Assembly: GCF_910592395.1 (NCBI RefSeq)
Contig: NC_088317.1
Location: 8,244,001-8,308,000 of the forward strand
Origin: Lineus longissimus
Lineage: Eukaryota; Nemertea; Pilidiophora; Heteronemertea; Lineidae
Direction of reading: 5' to 3'
DNA length: 64,000 nt
The notes beneath the pieces were generated by a model, which was given only the letters and a program-made list of their open reading frames with translations, had not been told where the DNA came from and ran no database searches. Shown in pieces: positions 20,354-30,047 of the stretch. Position 1 is the first letter of the stretch. Every line of letters starts with the position of its first letter. Both the position numbers and the translations under genes were made by a program.

Positions 20354-20896
20354 TTAGTGGTCTTGTCTCGTAGGATGGAAGATCCGGGGAAACGGCTTTG
20401 GAAAAAAACATCCTGCATCCTTCTGAGAACTGTCGACTCCTCCTTTGATCCCATATACGGTGAGGTCATCCTCCCTGAGAACTGTGGCCACCCTCTCTGA
20501 AACAAGTGATGGCTTCTGTGGCGGTGGCCCTCCTCCTGTAAATAACATTTTGTTAGGATTATAGAATTATCATTTACAGTTAGTAAAAAGGTAGAAGGCA
20601 AATGTAGGGGATTAAATTGGACTAACCGTTAATTAAAACAATTTTTACCTGTTTTCCCAAGTTCCTTCCGGTATCTCCGATATTTTTCTTTCATTACATT
20701 ACACATGTTCTGCCACTCTTTTGTAAATCTTTCTCTGTTCGTTTTACTAACGGGTTCCTTTTGTTCATTGCGTCCGTAATCTTGGTCCATGCGTCCCTGA
20801 GAATTTCGCTGGTATTATACTAAACTGAGATTCATATTCGTCATAGAGACGAAATTTTTCAGCCTCAGTGAAGTTGGCCTTCCTTTTGCCCGCCAT
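20354..20896 (-). pseudogene. Two-exon Myb/SANT-like DNA-binding protein (broken)
   Basis: ATG at 20896 starts 'MAGKRKANFTEAEKFRLYDE', continuing through two frameshifts with 'AWTKITDAMNKRNPLVKRTE' and 'KEWQNMCNVMKEKYRRYRKE': a trihelix Myb/SANT-like domain of the kind in NAIF1-like and PIF/Harbinger-associated proteins. Exon 1 ends at 20649 with AACAG|GTAAAA; exon 2 starts at 20535 after TTTACAG, and the joined codons give the conserved Gly-Gly-Pro-Pro stretch ('GGPPPQKPS'). Exon 2 continues to 'GIKGGVDSSQ' and stops at 20354. The 113-bp intron with canonical ends shows this was a spliced gene. It may derive from a Harbinger element or a host gene family; no Harbinger transposase is nearby. 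Confidence 0.6.
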
Positions 20897-21401
20897 CATA
20901 ATCTATGACCTACCAGAAAATGCATAGGTCTATACGCCCTCGCAATACAGTCACAACTACTTATCTATTCATTCATCTAAACCCGTCCAATCAACAGAAA
21001 ATGATTCAACCGTGTAAGGAAATGTGATTATAATACCCTAGCAACATTGGGAAATACTTTACTTTCGGCTGTCTATGGTCCCTTCCGGATATTCATGGTA
21101 GAATTTATGCCTTGCCTCCAGGAATAACTACACAAAGAAAGATTCTATTCAATAAAATTGACCAATAGGCTGTGTTGCAATCTGTTTGCACTGGTACTCA
21201 CGATGAAGGCCTGAGTTCACACAGCCCCACATTGTCAATTTCATTGTGGACCATTCAAGAATTACCGCCGTAAAATGGCATGGTTTATACAGGGTGTACC
21301 AGAAAAAAAGCATCTTGCTATCATTCGACAAAAACACTGTGGGCCGATTTCACAAATGGTGTTTAAGACTTAGACGCGTGTAACTTCGTATATCAATCAA
21401 T

Positions 21402-21738
21402 CAATCATTTTAGATTTAGGGTGCCTATATCCACTGCCAGTGATCAGAGACACCGTAGCTCCAATTCGGCACGGTACATTTCACAACATTTTCGTGCTCT
21501 TGAAGGCAGGGACACTATCGATGGCGCGAAGTTTTTGTGGTAAGTTGTTCCACACTCGTGGTGCAGCACACTGAAAGGCCCCTTTCTCTCAGCAACAACT
21601 CCCCTGATGAACGCAGGGATCTGGATGACACACACCTAGTGAGGAGCTCCACAAGGTATCCTGACGCAAGACCATGCAAACATTTGAAAGTCAGTAGGAG
21701 GATTTTAAATTCTATCCGTCTCGCGACTGGCAACCGGT
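21402..21738 (-). pseudogene. LINE reverse-transcriptase C-terminal fragment
   Basis: The minus strand reads 'LPVARRIEFKILLLTFKCLH' and 'SRSLRSSGELLLRERG', then in another frame a 'VWNNLPQKLR'-like stretch. This is the conserved region after the reverse transcriptase domain in CR1/L2-like non-LTR retrotransposons. Only the last 110 or so codons remain, with frameshifts. It lies inside the pogo element. Confidence 0.65.
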
Positions 21739-22088
21739 GAAGTTCACGCAGAATGCACGGTGGAAGTGCATTTAAAGTGAAGTCACACGCGTCTAAGTCT
21801 ACTTTGATGAAATCGGCCCTGGAAGTATATGTGGTTTGTACGACGGAATTTTTCGGCCGTCCCTGTATATGAATATTCGGTGCATTATCTGCGGATATTG
21901 GTCTGAGCTGATTGGTGAAATTAACACACTGAAGTGTGATTCACAACTTTTGTGGCATGCGATATAAAATGACGACACGGCACTTTGTCATGAAGTTGTC
22001 AATTTCACTCTGGTCGAGTCTTCGTGGCCATCCTAGGCCTATAAAAATGAGGTCGATGGCCATTTCCATCTCAGTTTGTCTGTCAAAT

Positions 22089-23441
22089 ATGGATCAGCAA
22101 GAACCCCTACGAAAACGGCGAAGGAGCTACTCGGTTCGTGAGAAAATTGCTTATCTGCGGGATCTAGAGGCAGCTCTCCTCAATGGCACAGTCGACAGGA
22201 TGAGCGAGTTTGCGCATCACTACAAGATCCCAGTGTCGACCCTGAAGAAGTGGGACCTTCAAGACCTGGAGCGAAAGGCAGGTGAAGGTCGCGGCGACGA
22301 CAGAACCTCTAAAGAGCGACAAGTTGGTCTTTGGCCCGAGGTAGAGGACGACTTGTATCAATGGTTACAGCAGCAACGGGAGATGAGGCTACCAGTCGCA
22401 GTCCAAGACATTCAAGAACGAGCCCTGACCATTTTTGAAGACTGGTGGAATGCGTTACCACACGAGCTGAGACAATACGTTATCCAGGCCAGACCGACAC
22501 TCCACCAATTCAACGCATCCGCTGGCTGGGTAGAGGGATTCATGACAAGAAAGAAGATAGCCCTCCGAAAGGCGAATAAAAACACCACCACTCTCCCAGC
22601 TGATGCCGCCCATCAGGTCCAGTTATTTCGCGACAATGTGATGCAAACTATCCAGCATTTGGAGATTGCCATGAGGTTGCTGCTAAACATGGACCAGACG
22701 TTCGCACTATTTGAGTATCGACCAATGTATACTGTCAATGACAAGGGAGCGAAGTCGGTGGATGTACGTACATCGAGATCAAACACAAAACTGGGCTACA
22801 CCGTTAGTCTAACCATCAGTGCGACGGGATGGAAGGCACCGGCACACGTCACCTTTCCAAGAAGAGGGTTCGTACGACAGCTCGATCACCTGCAGGAGGA
22901 TGACGACTTGCCAGCAAATCTCATTGTGACGTCCTCTGCTACCGGTTGGATGAGACGGGAGACAGCCCGTCATTGGTCAGACCAAGTATTGGAGCCATAC
23001 GTCACCCCAGAGAACGATGAGCGATTCCTTCTAATAGTAGATAGATATCGTGTGCACCGCACAGAGGAATTCGGCCAGCGAATTACGGAACTGGGAGGGA
23101 TACTCGATTTTATTCCAGCCGGCTGCACATCTTTGGCCCAACCCCTCGATCTGACTGTTATGAAGTCGTTCAAAAGCAACATGAAAAAGAAGTGGAAGGC
23201 CTGGAAACAAGAAAACACGGACGATGCAGGACGCTGTGAACGCATTAGGTTACGTAACGTGGTCAACATCATCAGTCAAGCCTGGGAATCTGTACCTGTA
23301 CAAGTGGTAGAAAACGGATTTGAAACGGCTTTCAGAGCAGCAGCGGTAGACGCAGGACCAATTCAAGAGCTGGACGATGAGGAGGACGAACCAGGACTCG
23401 AATTCTTAAACATCCAGGGGGATGAAATAGAAATAGAATAA
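22089..23441 (+). CDS. pogo-type DDE transposase
   Basis: A 450-residue open frame from the ATG at 22089 ('MDQQEPLRKRRRSYSVREK'); the frame is open back to 21936 but the extra residues look non-coding. Residues about 10-60 form a psq-like helix-turn-helix; about 85-165 a CENP-B-type second DNA-binding domain ('EVEDDLYQWLQQQREMRLPV', 'FNASAGWVEGFMTRKK'). The DDE domain has Asp in 'LLNMDQTFALF', Asp in 'FLLIVDRYRVHR' and Asp in 'GCTSLAQPLDLTVMKSF', the D-D-D pattern of pogo/Tigger. The acidic tail ('LDDEEDEPGLEFL') is usual. All three catalytic residues are present with no interruption, so the protein may still be functional. It cuts and pastes the element at TA sites. Confidence 0.85.
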   Translation: MDQQEPLRKRRRSYSVREKIAYLRDLEAALLNGTVDRMSEFAHHYKIPVSTLKKWDLQDLERKAGEGRGDDRTSKERQVGLWPEVEDDLYQWLQQQREMRLPVAVQDIQERALTIFEDWWNALPHELRQYVIQARPTLHQFNASAGWVEGFMTRKKIALRKANKNTTTLPADAAHQVQLFRDNVMQTIQHLEIAMRLLLNMDQTFALFEYRPMYTVNDKGAKSVDVRTSRSNTKLGYTVSLTISATGWKAPAHVTFPRRGFVRQLDHLQEDDDLPANLIVTSSATGWMRRETARHWSDQVLEPYVTPENDERFLLIVDRYRVHRTEEFGQRITELGGILDFIPAGCTSLAQPLDLTVMKSFKSNMKKKWKAWKQENTDDAGRCERIRLRNVVNIISQAWESVPVQVVENGFETAFRAAAVDAGPIQELDDEEDEPGLEFLNIQGDEIEIE

Positions 23442-23751
23442 ATAGTCTTTTACTTGGTGGTAAAAAATCTGGGATGATCTTTTGAACTACCCTGTATAAC
23501 GCTCTTTCATTTCAACGAAATCAGTTTGTAGGCCTATCGCTCATCAAACCGATCAGTTTCAAAATGATCACAGTCGGTGACTCAGATCACTGCTCTCAGT
23601 TGTACCATTCGGACAATCGGTTAAACAACTTCATTATTCCCCACCTTTCAGAGAACCAGCCAGTCGTATTGAAAGGCCTTCAACTTGGCCAGTGCATACG
23701 TAATGAATTGGTATTTAATGAAGGGACCATAAACAGCCGAAAGTAAAGTAT

Positions 23752-24009
23752 GACTTAGGAGTTAGGCCTAACTTATGTGTAAGACTTATCAATGTGTTAC
23801 ACTTAGGATCGTTTATGAATAGTGACATAAGTCTTACACTTAACATAGTGTAACGCTTAAGGATTTAAGTGGCTTAACTTAGGAACGTTTATGAATACGG
23901 ACGCAGGAGTACCTAAATACCTCATAAACTAGGTGCTTGATCGCGAATTAATGATACAGTGCAGCATGCGCACATGCTCAAGATGCACAGTGTAAATCAT
24001 GGAGGCCGT
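23752..24009. other. AT-rich repeat-like sequence, no gene
   Basis: Contains related short words in both orientations ('gtaagacttat', 'ataagtcttacact') and two copies of a 'cttaggA(T/A)cgtttatgaata' type word (near 23803 and 23880). It looks like remains of another short inverted-repeat element. Confidence 0.35.
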
Positions 24010-24270
24010 AAGTCAATAAAAACCTATAATATTTTTATATATATGTTTATTCGTACTACTTTCCGTTGTACAGATAACAAAAAATAAGGTGCAATTAGAC
24101 AATACAGAGTTGGGTGCAAATACAAGTGTACGATAAGGCAAACAAAGTAAAAGGTAAGACTGAGAGTCGAACCCGAAAACCTCTCATTCTTGGAGATGAT
24201 CCTGAATAAGTTACATTAGTATCTTGAACTATCACAATAAAACTAACACCAAAAACAATACTCCATCAAA

Positions 24271-27200
24271 TCAACCTGTACACAAAAAGTTAATTATCAT
24301 GTCTATTTCCTCTTTTGTGAGAATATGATTCCCTGCCTCCCGCATTTCAAGCAATTCCCTAACTTGGATGGCAACCCTATTATGCCCCAATCCCCAAAAT
24401 TCCCTATTGATGTCCCTTAGCATTATACATTCATCAGGCAGCTGATCCCTATTCCAGTTGTACTTTTGTAACACCATAGTTAGACTTTTCCCCACTGATG
24501 AGACGCTCCCGGCAAATAATAATCCAACTGTAACCTTAACGAGTGTATTTCCTGATATCCGCAGTCTTTTGATGAATTTTACGAACCTTTTCTCCAATTG
24601 AGTTTGAACGCTACAGTCCTTTATAATGGCTGGTAACAGGTCATTATGAGTGCGATATGGCAAACACAAAATCTGACGAATACATTTACGCCATGCAATA
24701 TACAATTCTTCCATGTATGGTTTTGAACAATCTAGCAACTGGTAACCATACAGCGGCATACAAAAACTTTTGAATAACTTATATCTGATTTCAAAGTTGG
24801 CGTACCTAAACTGAGCCATAAGCATGTTGGTCCGTTTGTACAGATCATTAACTAAAACCTGAACCCTCCTCCGACGAACATCAGGACCAAGAAGAATGCC
24901 CAAATGAATTTCTTCATTAGAAATTTGAACCCTTGTACCCTCAAATACAATCTCCCCTGGCGGGTCATGTGACCCGAAGACTAAATATCTACTCTTAGAT
25001 GCGTTGAAGGATATTCTGAATTCAATAGAAAATTGACGAGCCGTGTTTAGCATCTTATTTAACCGATAGAACGATGGTGCTAAGAGAATAACATCATCGG
25101 CATATGCAAATACACCGCAAAAAATGTTGCCAACATGGCAGCCGAAACCGTCAGTTTTTATACTCGTAATAAGCTCATCCAGATAAATTCCAAAAAGAAC
25201 GGGGGAGAGCACCCCACCCTGCTTAACTCCATTGGATACAGTAAATTCACCAGACATATGCTTCCCCCACTGAACCTGTACACGTTGTTGTGTGTAGATG
25301 TTGGCTAATAGCCTAGCCGCTAATGGACATAGCCCTTTTTTGATCAAAATTCGAAATAGCTTCACAAAATGAACACAATCAAATGCTTTGCTTGCATCAA
25401 GCATTACGCAATACACTGCGGTGTTGCAACCGTTATAATAATTAATTACTTCATTTATAGCCGTGCTACACGTAGCTGTGGAGAGACCTGCCTTGAACCC
25501 AAACTGGGCATCAGATGTACTTAGCTCATTCGCGTACTTTTTTAGGAATATATTATCCATTATTTTGCCAATAACGCTACTTAGCGAAATACCTCTATAA
25601 TTATCGGACGTATTCAAAGACTTTCTACTGTTTTTTGGAATTGGAACTACTTTAGTTCGAACAAACCCCATCGGGCAATATCCGTGACTCATCATGGAGC
25701 TCACTAAAAAAGACACGTAAACATGTAATAAATGATCCCCATTTATAAAGTGATCCGACATAATTTTGGGGTTACTGTCTTTTTTACCTCGCTTCAGACA
25801 CTGTACTCCCTTCATAACTTCGCGCACACTCAATACATGATCATGATTATTGTCAATACAATGTCTGGTAATACCCGTATCAATATCTCTCTTCACATCA
25901 TTCATCTCGTTTATATCATACGATACAGAATTATACAAACGTTTAAACTTCTCACCAAAAAGTTCACAAGTTGCGTCCGTACCCTTCACATTATCCATAC
26001 TAGAAGGGAGTACAGTGCCTTTTCCTTTCACCTTTTTTATTTCTTTCCAGAAGTCGTCATTCTTGTTATTACCTAGGGACTCAGCTAATTTATTTGCAGC
26101 AGTCCTTTCCTGATTTTTCTTATTTCGTCTCACAGCCAGATGGTAGAGGGCTCTGGTGTGGCGGCGTATGTCGGCTATTACCCCAAGCCGCGGCCTACCA
26201 TTTACTTTCCATAAATCGTGCCAAAAAGTGGCCCTTCTTTTGAACTCCCTCACCTCGTCATTCCACCCAGCTCTACCAGGCACTCTACCATTACTTCTAA
26301 TACTAGGAATTGTTTCCCCGCTAGCATCAACGCACGCCCCGATTATTTCATCATGAAATCGCTCTATCTCCTGAAAATGATCAGTACAAAAAAAGTTTCG
26401 ACATTGAATAGCATCCATTGGTATATCTATATGGTCTAATTTCTGACTGAGGCTACGCCTATAATTAAATAAATCCTCAGGGGTTGCTCTCTCCCATACC
26501 TGGGTGTGGTTGGGCTCATTGGCAAGGTTATCGTCATTGGGGACCATATGCTGCATATTCATCTCAAGTCCCATATGCAGACTTGAATGATCTGAGATGT
26601 TGTAGCCTTTATGAAGCGCATTGTAGTTTCTTATTTTGTTAAACACACTTTCAGAAACAATAAAATGGTCAAGTAATGACCTACCACCAGTAGCCTTACT
26701 TTCAAAAGTATACTCGACATCACGAGATTCGTGAGTCAGACCGAGAATCAAGTTCTCATTTACAATAAAATCTTGTAGAGCTCGTGTGTGTGGCGAGTCG
26801 GGCCTATTAAAATCGGTATTAAAATCCCCACCTATGATGACATCTACCACATTACTTGTAACAAGTATAGCCGAAATTTCCTGTAAAATTCTGTTAAATT
26901 CTCTAAGGTTTTCCCTACCTCCAGTGTCGGTAGGCATGTAAACATTTATTACAATAATGTCGTCAGCAATTGATTCGCTACTTATAGTGACTGCACAACC
27001 ACGCTTGGAATCCCACTGAACTGGATTAACACTTGCCTCACAACTGGCGTCCCACACAATTGCAGTGCCACCGTGCGGTCTTCCAACTAACAATGATTTG
27101 TCCTCCATACCAGATACACCATGAATACTGATATTTCTACCAATCTCACTACCTAATTTATGTATTTGCTCATAAAAAAGCCAGTGTTCTTGCAACAACA

Positions 27201-27378
27201 AGAAGTTCGATTCAGAGAAAAGTTCCCTGATATAATCCTTCCTACCTGCCCCCATGCCCTGGGAATTATAGCTTGTAAAACTTAGAGTCATGAAAAATAG
27301 ACAAATAATGAAAATAATGTTCTCACTTTTCGCCATCGTTACGTTTAGTGTCCTTGATACGCTCACTCTCACGCTCAC
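24271..27378 (-). CDS. LINE ORF2: AP-like endonuclease and reverse transcriptase
   Basis: An uninterrupted 1035-residue frame. The apurinic-like endonuclease (about residues 30-260) shows 'LSFTSYNSQGMGAGRK', 'FLLLQEHWLFYE', 'DVIIGGDFNTDFNRPDS' and 'ISDHSSLHMG'. Reverse transcriptase (about 530-810) shows 'NYRGISLSSVIGKIMDNIFL', 'YCVMLDASKAFDCVHFVKLF', 'GVKQGGVLSPVLFGIYLDEL' and catalytic 'GVFAYADDVILLAPS'. The protein nicks target DNA and primes reverse transcription there. The true start may be a later Met; the first 30 residues include a hydrophobic stretch and overlap ORF1 by 56 bp in another frame. The complete frame with intact catalytic residues suggests recent activity. I do not assign a clade. 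Confidence 0.9.
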   Translation of the reverse strand: MSVRVSVSRTLNVTMAKSENIIFIICLFFMTLSFTSYNSQGMGAGRKDYIRELFSESNFLLLQEHWLFYEQIHKLGSEIGRNISIHGVSGMEDKSLLVGRPHGGTAIVWDASCEASVNPVQWDSKRGCAVTISSESIADDIIVINVYMPTDTGGRENLREFNRILQEISAILVTSNVVDVIIGGDFNTDFNRPDSPHTRALQDFIVNENLILGLTHESRDVEYTFESKATGGRSLLDHFIVSESVFNKIRNYNALHKGYNISDHSSLHMGLEMNMQHMVPNDDNLANEPNHTQVWERATPEDLFNYRRSLSQKLDHIDIPMDAIQCRNFFCTDHFQEIERFHDEIIGACVDASGETIPSIRSNGRVPGRAGWNDEVREFKRRATFWHDLWKVNGRPRLGVIADIRRHTRALYHLAVRRNKKNQERTAANKLAESLGNNKNDDFWKEIKKVKGKGTVLPSSMDNVKGTDATCELFGEKFKRLYNSVSYDINEMNDVKRDIDTGITRHCIDNNHDHVLSVREVMKGVQCLKRGKKDSNPKIMSDHFINGDHLLHVYVSFLVSSMMSHGYCPMGFVRTKVVPIPKNSRKSLNTSDNYRGISLSSVIGKIMDNIFLKKYANELSTSDAQFGFKAGLSTATCSTAINEVINYYNGCNTAVYCVMLDASKAFDCVHFVKLFRILIKKGLCPLAARLLANIYTQQRVQVQWGKHMSGEFTVSNGVKQGGVLSPVLFGIYLDELITSIKTDGFGCHVGNIFCGVFAYADDVILLAPSFYRLNKMLNTARQFSIEFRISFNASKSRYLVFGSHDPPGEIVFEGTRVQISNEEIHLGILLGPDVRRRRVQVLVNDLYKRTNMLMAQFRYANFEIRYKLFKSFCMPLYGYQLLDCSKPYMEELYIAWRKCIRQILCLPYRTHNDLLPAIIKDCSVQTQLEKRFVKFIKRLRISGNTLVKVTVGLLFAGSVSSVGKSLTMVLQKYNWNRDQLPDECIMLRDINREFWGLGHNRVAIQVRELLEMREAGNHILTKEEIDMIINFLCTG

Positions 27379-27892
27379 TAGCCGATACTATGTATTTTCT
27401 AATTCTCACACCCTCCGGCCAAATTGTTTCATCATACAATTTGGCATAGTCACTCTGGCATACAGTTAATCTAAACGATTTATATTTGGCATTCTCATTT
27501 GAGACGCATTTCAGTACCCGCACATTACAATTCTGACTAACCACGAAGTCCAACACATCCTTGCATGACACACATTGTTCAAGTCTGAATAAGAACAAAT
27601 CTCTACTGGGCTCAGGCCCACCTTTTAGACCTGATGCAGTTTTTCCACTCCCAGTTAAGAACTTTTGTTTTCTCCTTTCACTCTTTCTCGCATTCTTCTT
27701 TTCATGAGTCGACAGTGAGAAGCCGTCCTCACTTGATAGCTGTGAAGTTTCACTTCGAATTGAAGTGGAACTCTCCGTGCGTCTGAGCTTGTATACTGCA
27801 GGAGGCAAAGCTTTCCGAGTCAAGGGTGCGACTCGACCACCCCTACCGTCCCTACCACCCCTACTACCTCGACATTGGACATTGTGAGAAGT
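27323..27892 (-). CDS. LINE ORF1 C-terminal part
   Basis: A 189-codon open segment lacking a start codon. It opens with an Arg/Gly-rich stretch ('CRGSRGGRDGRGGR'), then a Ser-rich linker and a basic segment ('KKNARKSERRKQKF'). The last 90 residues ('LFLFRLEQCVSCKDVLDFVV', 'YKSFRLTVCQSDYAKL', 'IWPEGVRIRKYI') match the RRM-like domain common at the end of LINE ORF1 proteins, which bind the element RNA. The first in-frame non-AUG codon cannot serve as a normal start, so the element is 5'-truncated here. Confidence 0.65.
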   Translation of the reverse strand, partial: TSHNVQCRGSRGGRDGRGGRVAPLTRKALPPAVYKLRRTESSTSIRSETSQLSSEDGFSLSTHEKKNARKSERRKQKFLTGSGKTASGLKGGPEPSRDLFLFRLEQCVSCKDVLDFVVSQNCNVRVLKCVSNENAKYKSFRLTVCQSDYAKLYDETIWPEGVRIRKYIVSASERESERIKDTKRNDGEK

Positions 27893-27960
27893 CTACAAAT
27901 CAACGTATTTCTAATGTTAAAGTCTAATTTTAAAGCAGTTTATTATGTTCAATCGTAAGC

Positions 27961-28213
27961 ATGGTCACACAGAGTGTGTTCACTGACATTCACTCTCTCA
28001 TGCAGGGGGGAAATCAAAAGATCGAACGAACGAGAAATTTGCAAAAAGTTGAGTGATATCGCGATCCTTTTGTACACCAGATTCAATAGTAAATATGGTC
28101 TCACAGAGTGTGTTCACAGACATTCACTCTCTAATGCAGGGGTGAAATCAAAATATCGAAGGAACGAGAAATTTGCAAAAACTTGAGTGATCCTTCGGTA
28201 CACCAGATTCAAT
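27961..28213. repeat. 133-bp tandem duplication
   Basis: Two copies start 'atggtcacac' (27961) and 'atggtctcac' (28094) and share 'acagagtgtgttcac', 'gacattcactctct', 'gagaaatttgcaaaaa' and 'caccagattcaat'. The second copy has a short deletion near its end. Confidence 0.85.
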
Positions 28214-29978
28214 CGGAAGATCATAAATCATTGCTACGCACCGTGTAAATCGTGACACTGGCAATCGTTCCCTTTGGAGATGGTCATAGATGAATACGAG
28301 AGGTCCAAGGGCCAGGCGCTCAGCTGTAATACACATGGGTACAATGTACAAAACATGGAAAGCACCTGGTAAGTCTCTTTCAACATCAATTTGTTCACAT
28401 GTTGATATACCTATATCATGCATACAAACCAAAGTAGAAAGACTCTTGGACAACTAATGATAAAGCGTGCCACATATTAGTGAAATTTAGGGTTTTAGCG
28501 CTATGACTTTGAAGAGACGAAAACCTGGGTGATATGTGATGGAGACGTATTAGATACTCCAATCATTTAGTCACTCTAGCCACAACCAAAGGTTTTTAAA
28601 TAGCAAAATATGATTTCCATGATGGCCGCAAGGCAATTTTTTTAAATAAAGAAAATATAATATACAAGTGAAAATGGAAAAAATAATAATTTTTCGCCGT
28701 CGGAGTTACAAGCGAGGGAAATTTAAATCAAGTAAAACTTGGTCACCGCAGATTTTTTTCTCAGTAATGCCAACTAGTAGTATCAATCAAAACTATTTAT
28801 GTCAAGACGGAGGGACAGATGCCATTCTGAATTGATTATTTTACCAGCTCTGCTATAAACCTTCGTCAGCTGAGCTAAAAATAACACATACGCGAGAACA
28901 TGTGCTACCTCAGATTTTTTTTCTTTTTCAGGGAAATACATGTAACATGGCAAGAAAACGTGCGCATGGCAGCACCATCAACCATCATACAGAGCCTACC
29001 AAAAATTAGCTGGTAGAATCACTATGAGCGGCCTAGTTTACGAATCATATCCTACGGCACTTCCAATCGATACAAAGTCGAAACAAACGCATCATCCAAT
29101 TAGTATCTTGTATTGAGATTTCATGTTGTATCGTCACCAGCTGCAAGCCGTCAAGTACACTCTTCTAAGGTTCAATACATCTATACAATTAACGAATCCA
29201 TGGAGAAGGAAGGCCGCCATGTTTTAACGTGACCAGCGATTAGCGGCCATGATTAGCCGAATATATGTCGCTCATTTTAGAAATAATTGTTCTGAGGCCG
29301 CGCAAACAAAGGAGGAAGAACGGGATTAAGTGAATCCTAGGTAGGTCGAATAAATTTTGGTCTATTTATCTTGCAAATGGCGTGTTTTTTGAGAGCGAGA
29401 TTAACTTTGGCCCGGGACAGTCCATTCACCGCCATTTTGATGTGCACACTAAAAACTAAATGGATGAAATCAACTATGATAATGTCATATTCAACCATAT
29501 CCAATAGTTCAATTAGGGGCAACAATCCAATACTGAACATAACCATAACCATATAGTTGACATGCGAACTGTATTACAAATGTTAAAATCCAACCATTTC
29601 AAATTGTAACTTTGACTAATCCGAATAGTTAATTCTACCTAATTATATTGTTGACTTTGCAATGATATCCCATTGACGTTTTAACCATTGCTGTTGTTGC
29701 TGTTATAACACATCTACTGGTTGTTTGACAAAGTGGCATTGTTGACAGTTCAACGCATTTAATGGCTGTTTCCACTAGTCCAACGGTTGTTTTAAATGTA
29801 TGAAATGGTCTTCGGTCAGACTATGTTATTGGTTTTTTTAACATTAATAAATTCTGAAAACGCCAGCAATTTAAATAGCTATCCCATCTCCATTTGCTGA
29901 AATATATTTTTCTGCAGAAGTTATCTTACTCATCTTGTTGTTTTGAACAAATTGCTGTTGCCTCTGATTTTCCTTTGC
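28214..29978. other. No gene seen
   Basis: AT-rich sequence without coding pattern. Short homopolymers and scattered inverted words only. Confidence 0.4.
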
Positions 29979-30047
29979 CTTTGCCATGAGGCTGCAGTGC
30001 GTGGCAATGTTGCCACGCACTGCACGCACTGCAGCCTCATGGCAAAG
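29979..30047. repeat. Near-perfect 29-bp inverted repeat (hairpin)
   Basis: Left arm 29979-30007 begins 'ctttgccatgaggctgcagt'; the right arm 30010-30047 is its reverse complement with one extra 9-base block 'cgcactgca', itself a local duplication. The loop is 2 bp. A hairpin of this strength could be a foldback remnant, a small-RNA precursor or a recombination product. Confidence 0.9.

Larger units (their letters stand above)
21290..23494 (+). mobile_element. pogo-type DNA transposon
   Basis: Ends begin CAGGGTGTACCAGAAAA (21290) and, on the opposite strand, CAGGGTAGTTCAAAAG (23494), each flanked by TATA, consistent with the TA target of the Tc1/mariner/pogo group. It carries the transposase at 22089-23441 and a LINE relic in its left part, which probably inserted later or was captured. 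Confidence 0.65.
21054..23751. repeat. 32-bp inverted repeat bounding a split MITE-like element
   Basis: 21054-21085 begins 'atactttactttcggctgt' and 23720-23751 is its reverse complement with one mismatch. The pogo element (21290-23494) sits inside, leaving about 236 bp and 257 bp on its two sides. Without the insertion the unit would be about 490 bp, MITE-sized. No target duplication was identified. Confidence 0.5.
24010..27892 (-). mobile_element. Non-LTR retrotransposon (LINE), 5'-truncated
   Basis: Minus-strand element with the end of ORF1, a complete ORF2 and about 260 bp of AT-rich 3' sequence. The 5' end is cut within ORF1, where the open frame starts directly after a stop at 27893 with no ATG. 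The 3' limit (about 24010) is estimated from an AT-rich tract. Confidence 0.75.
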
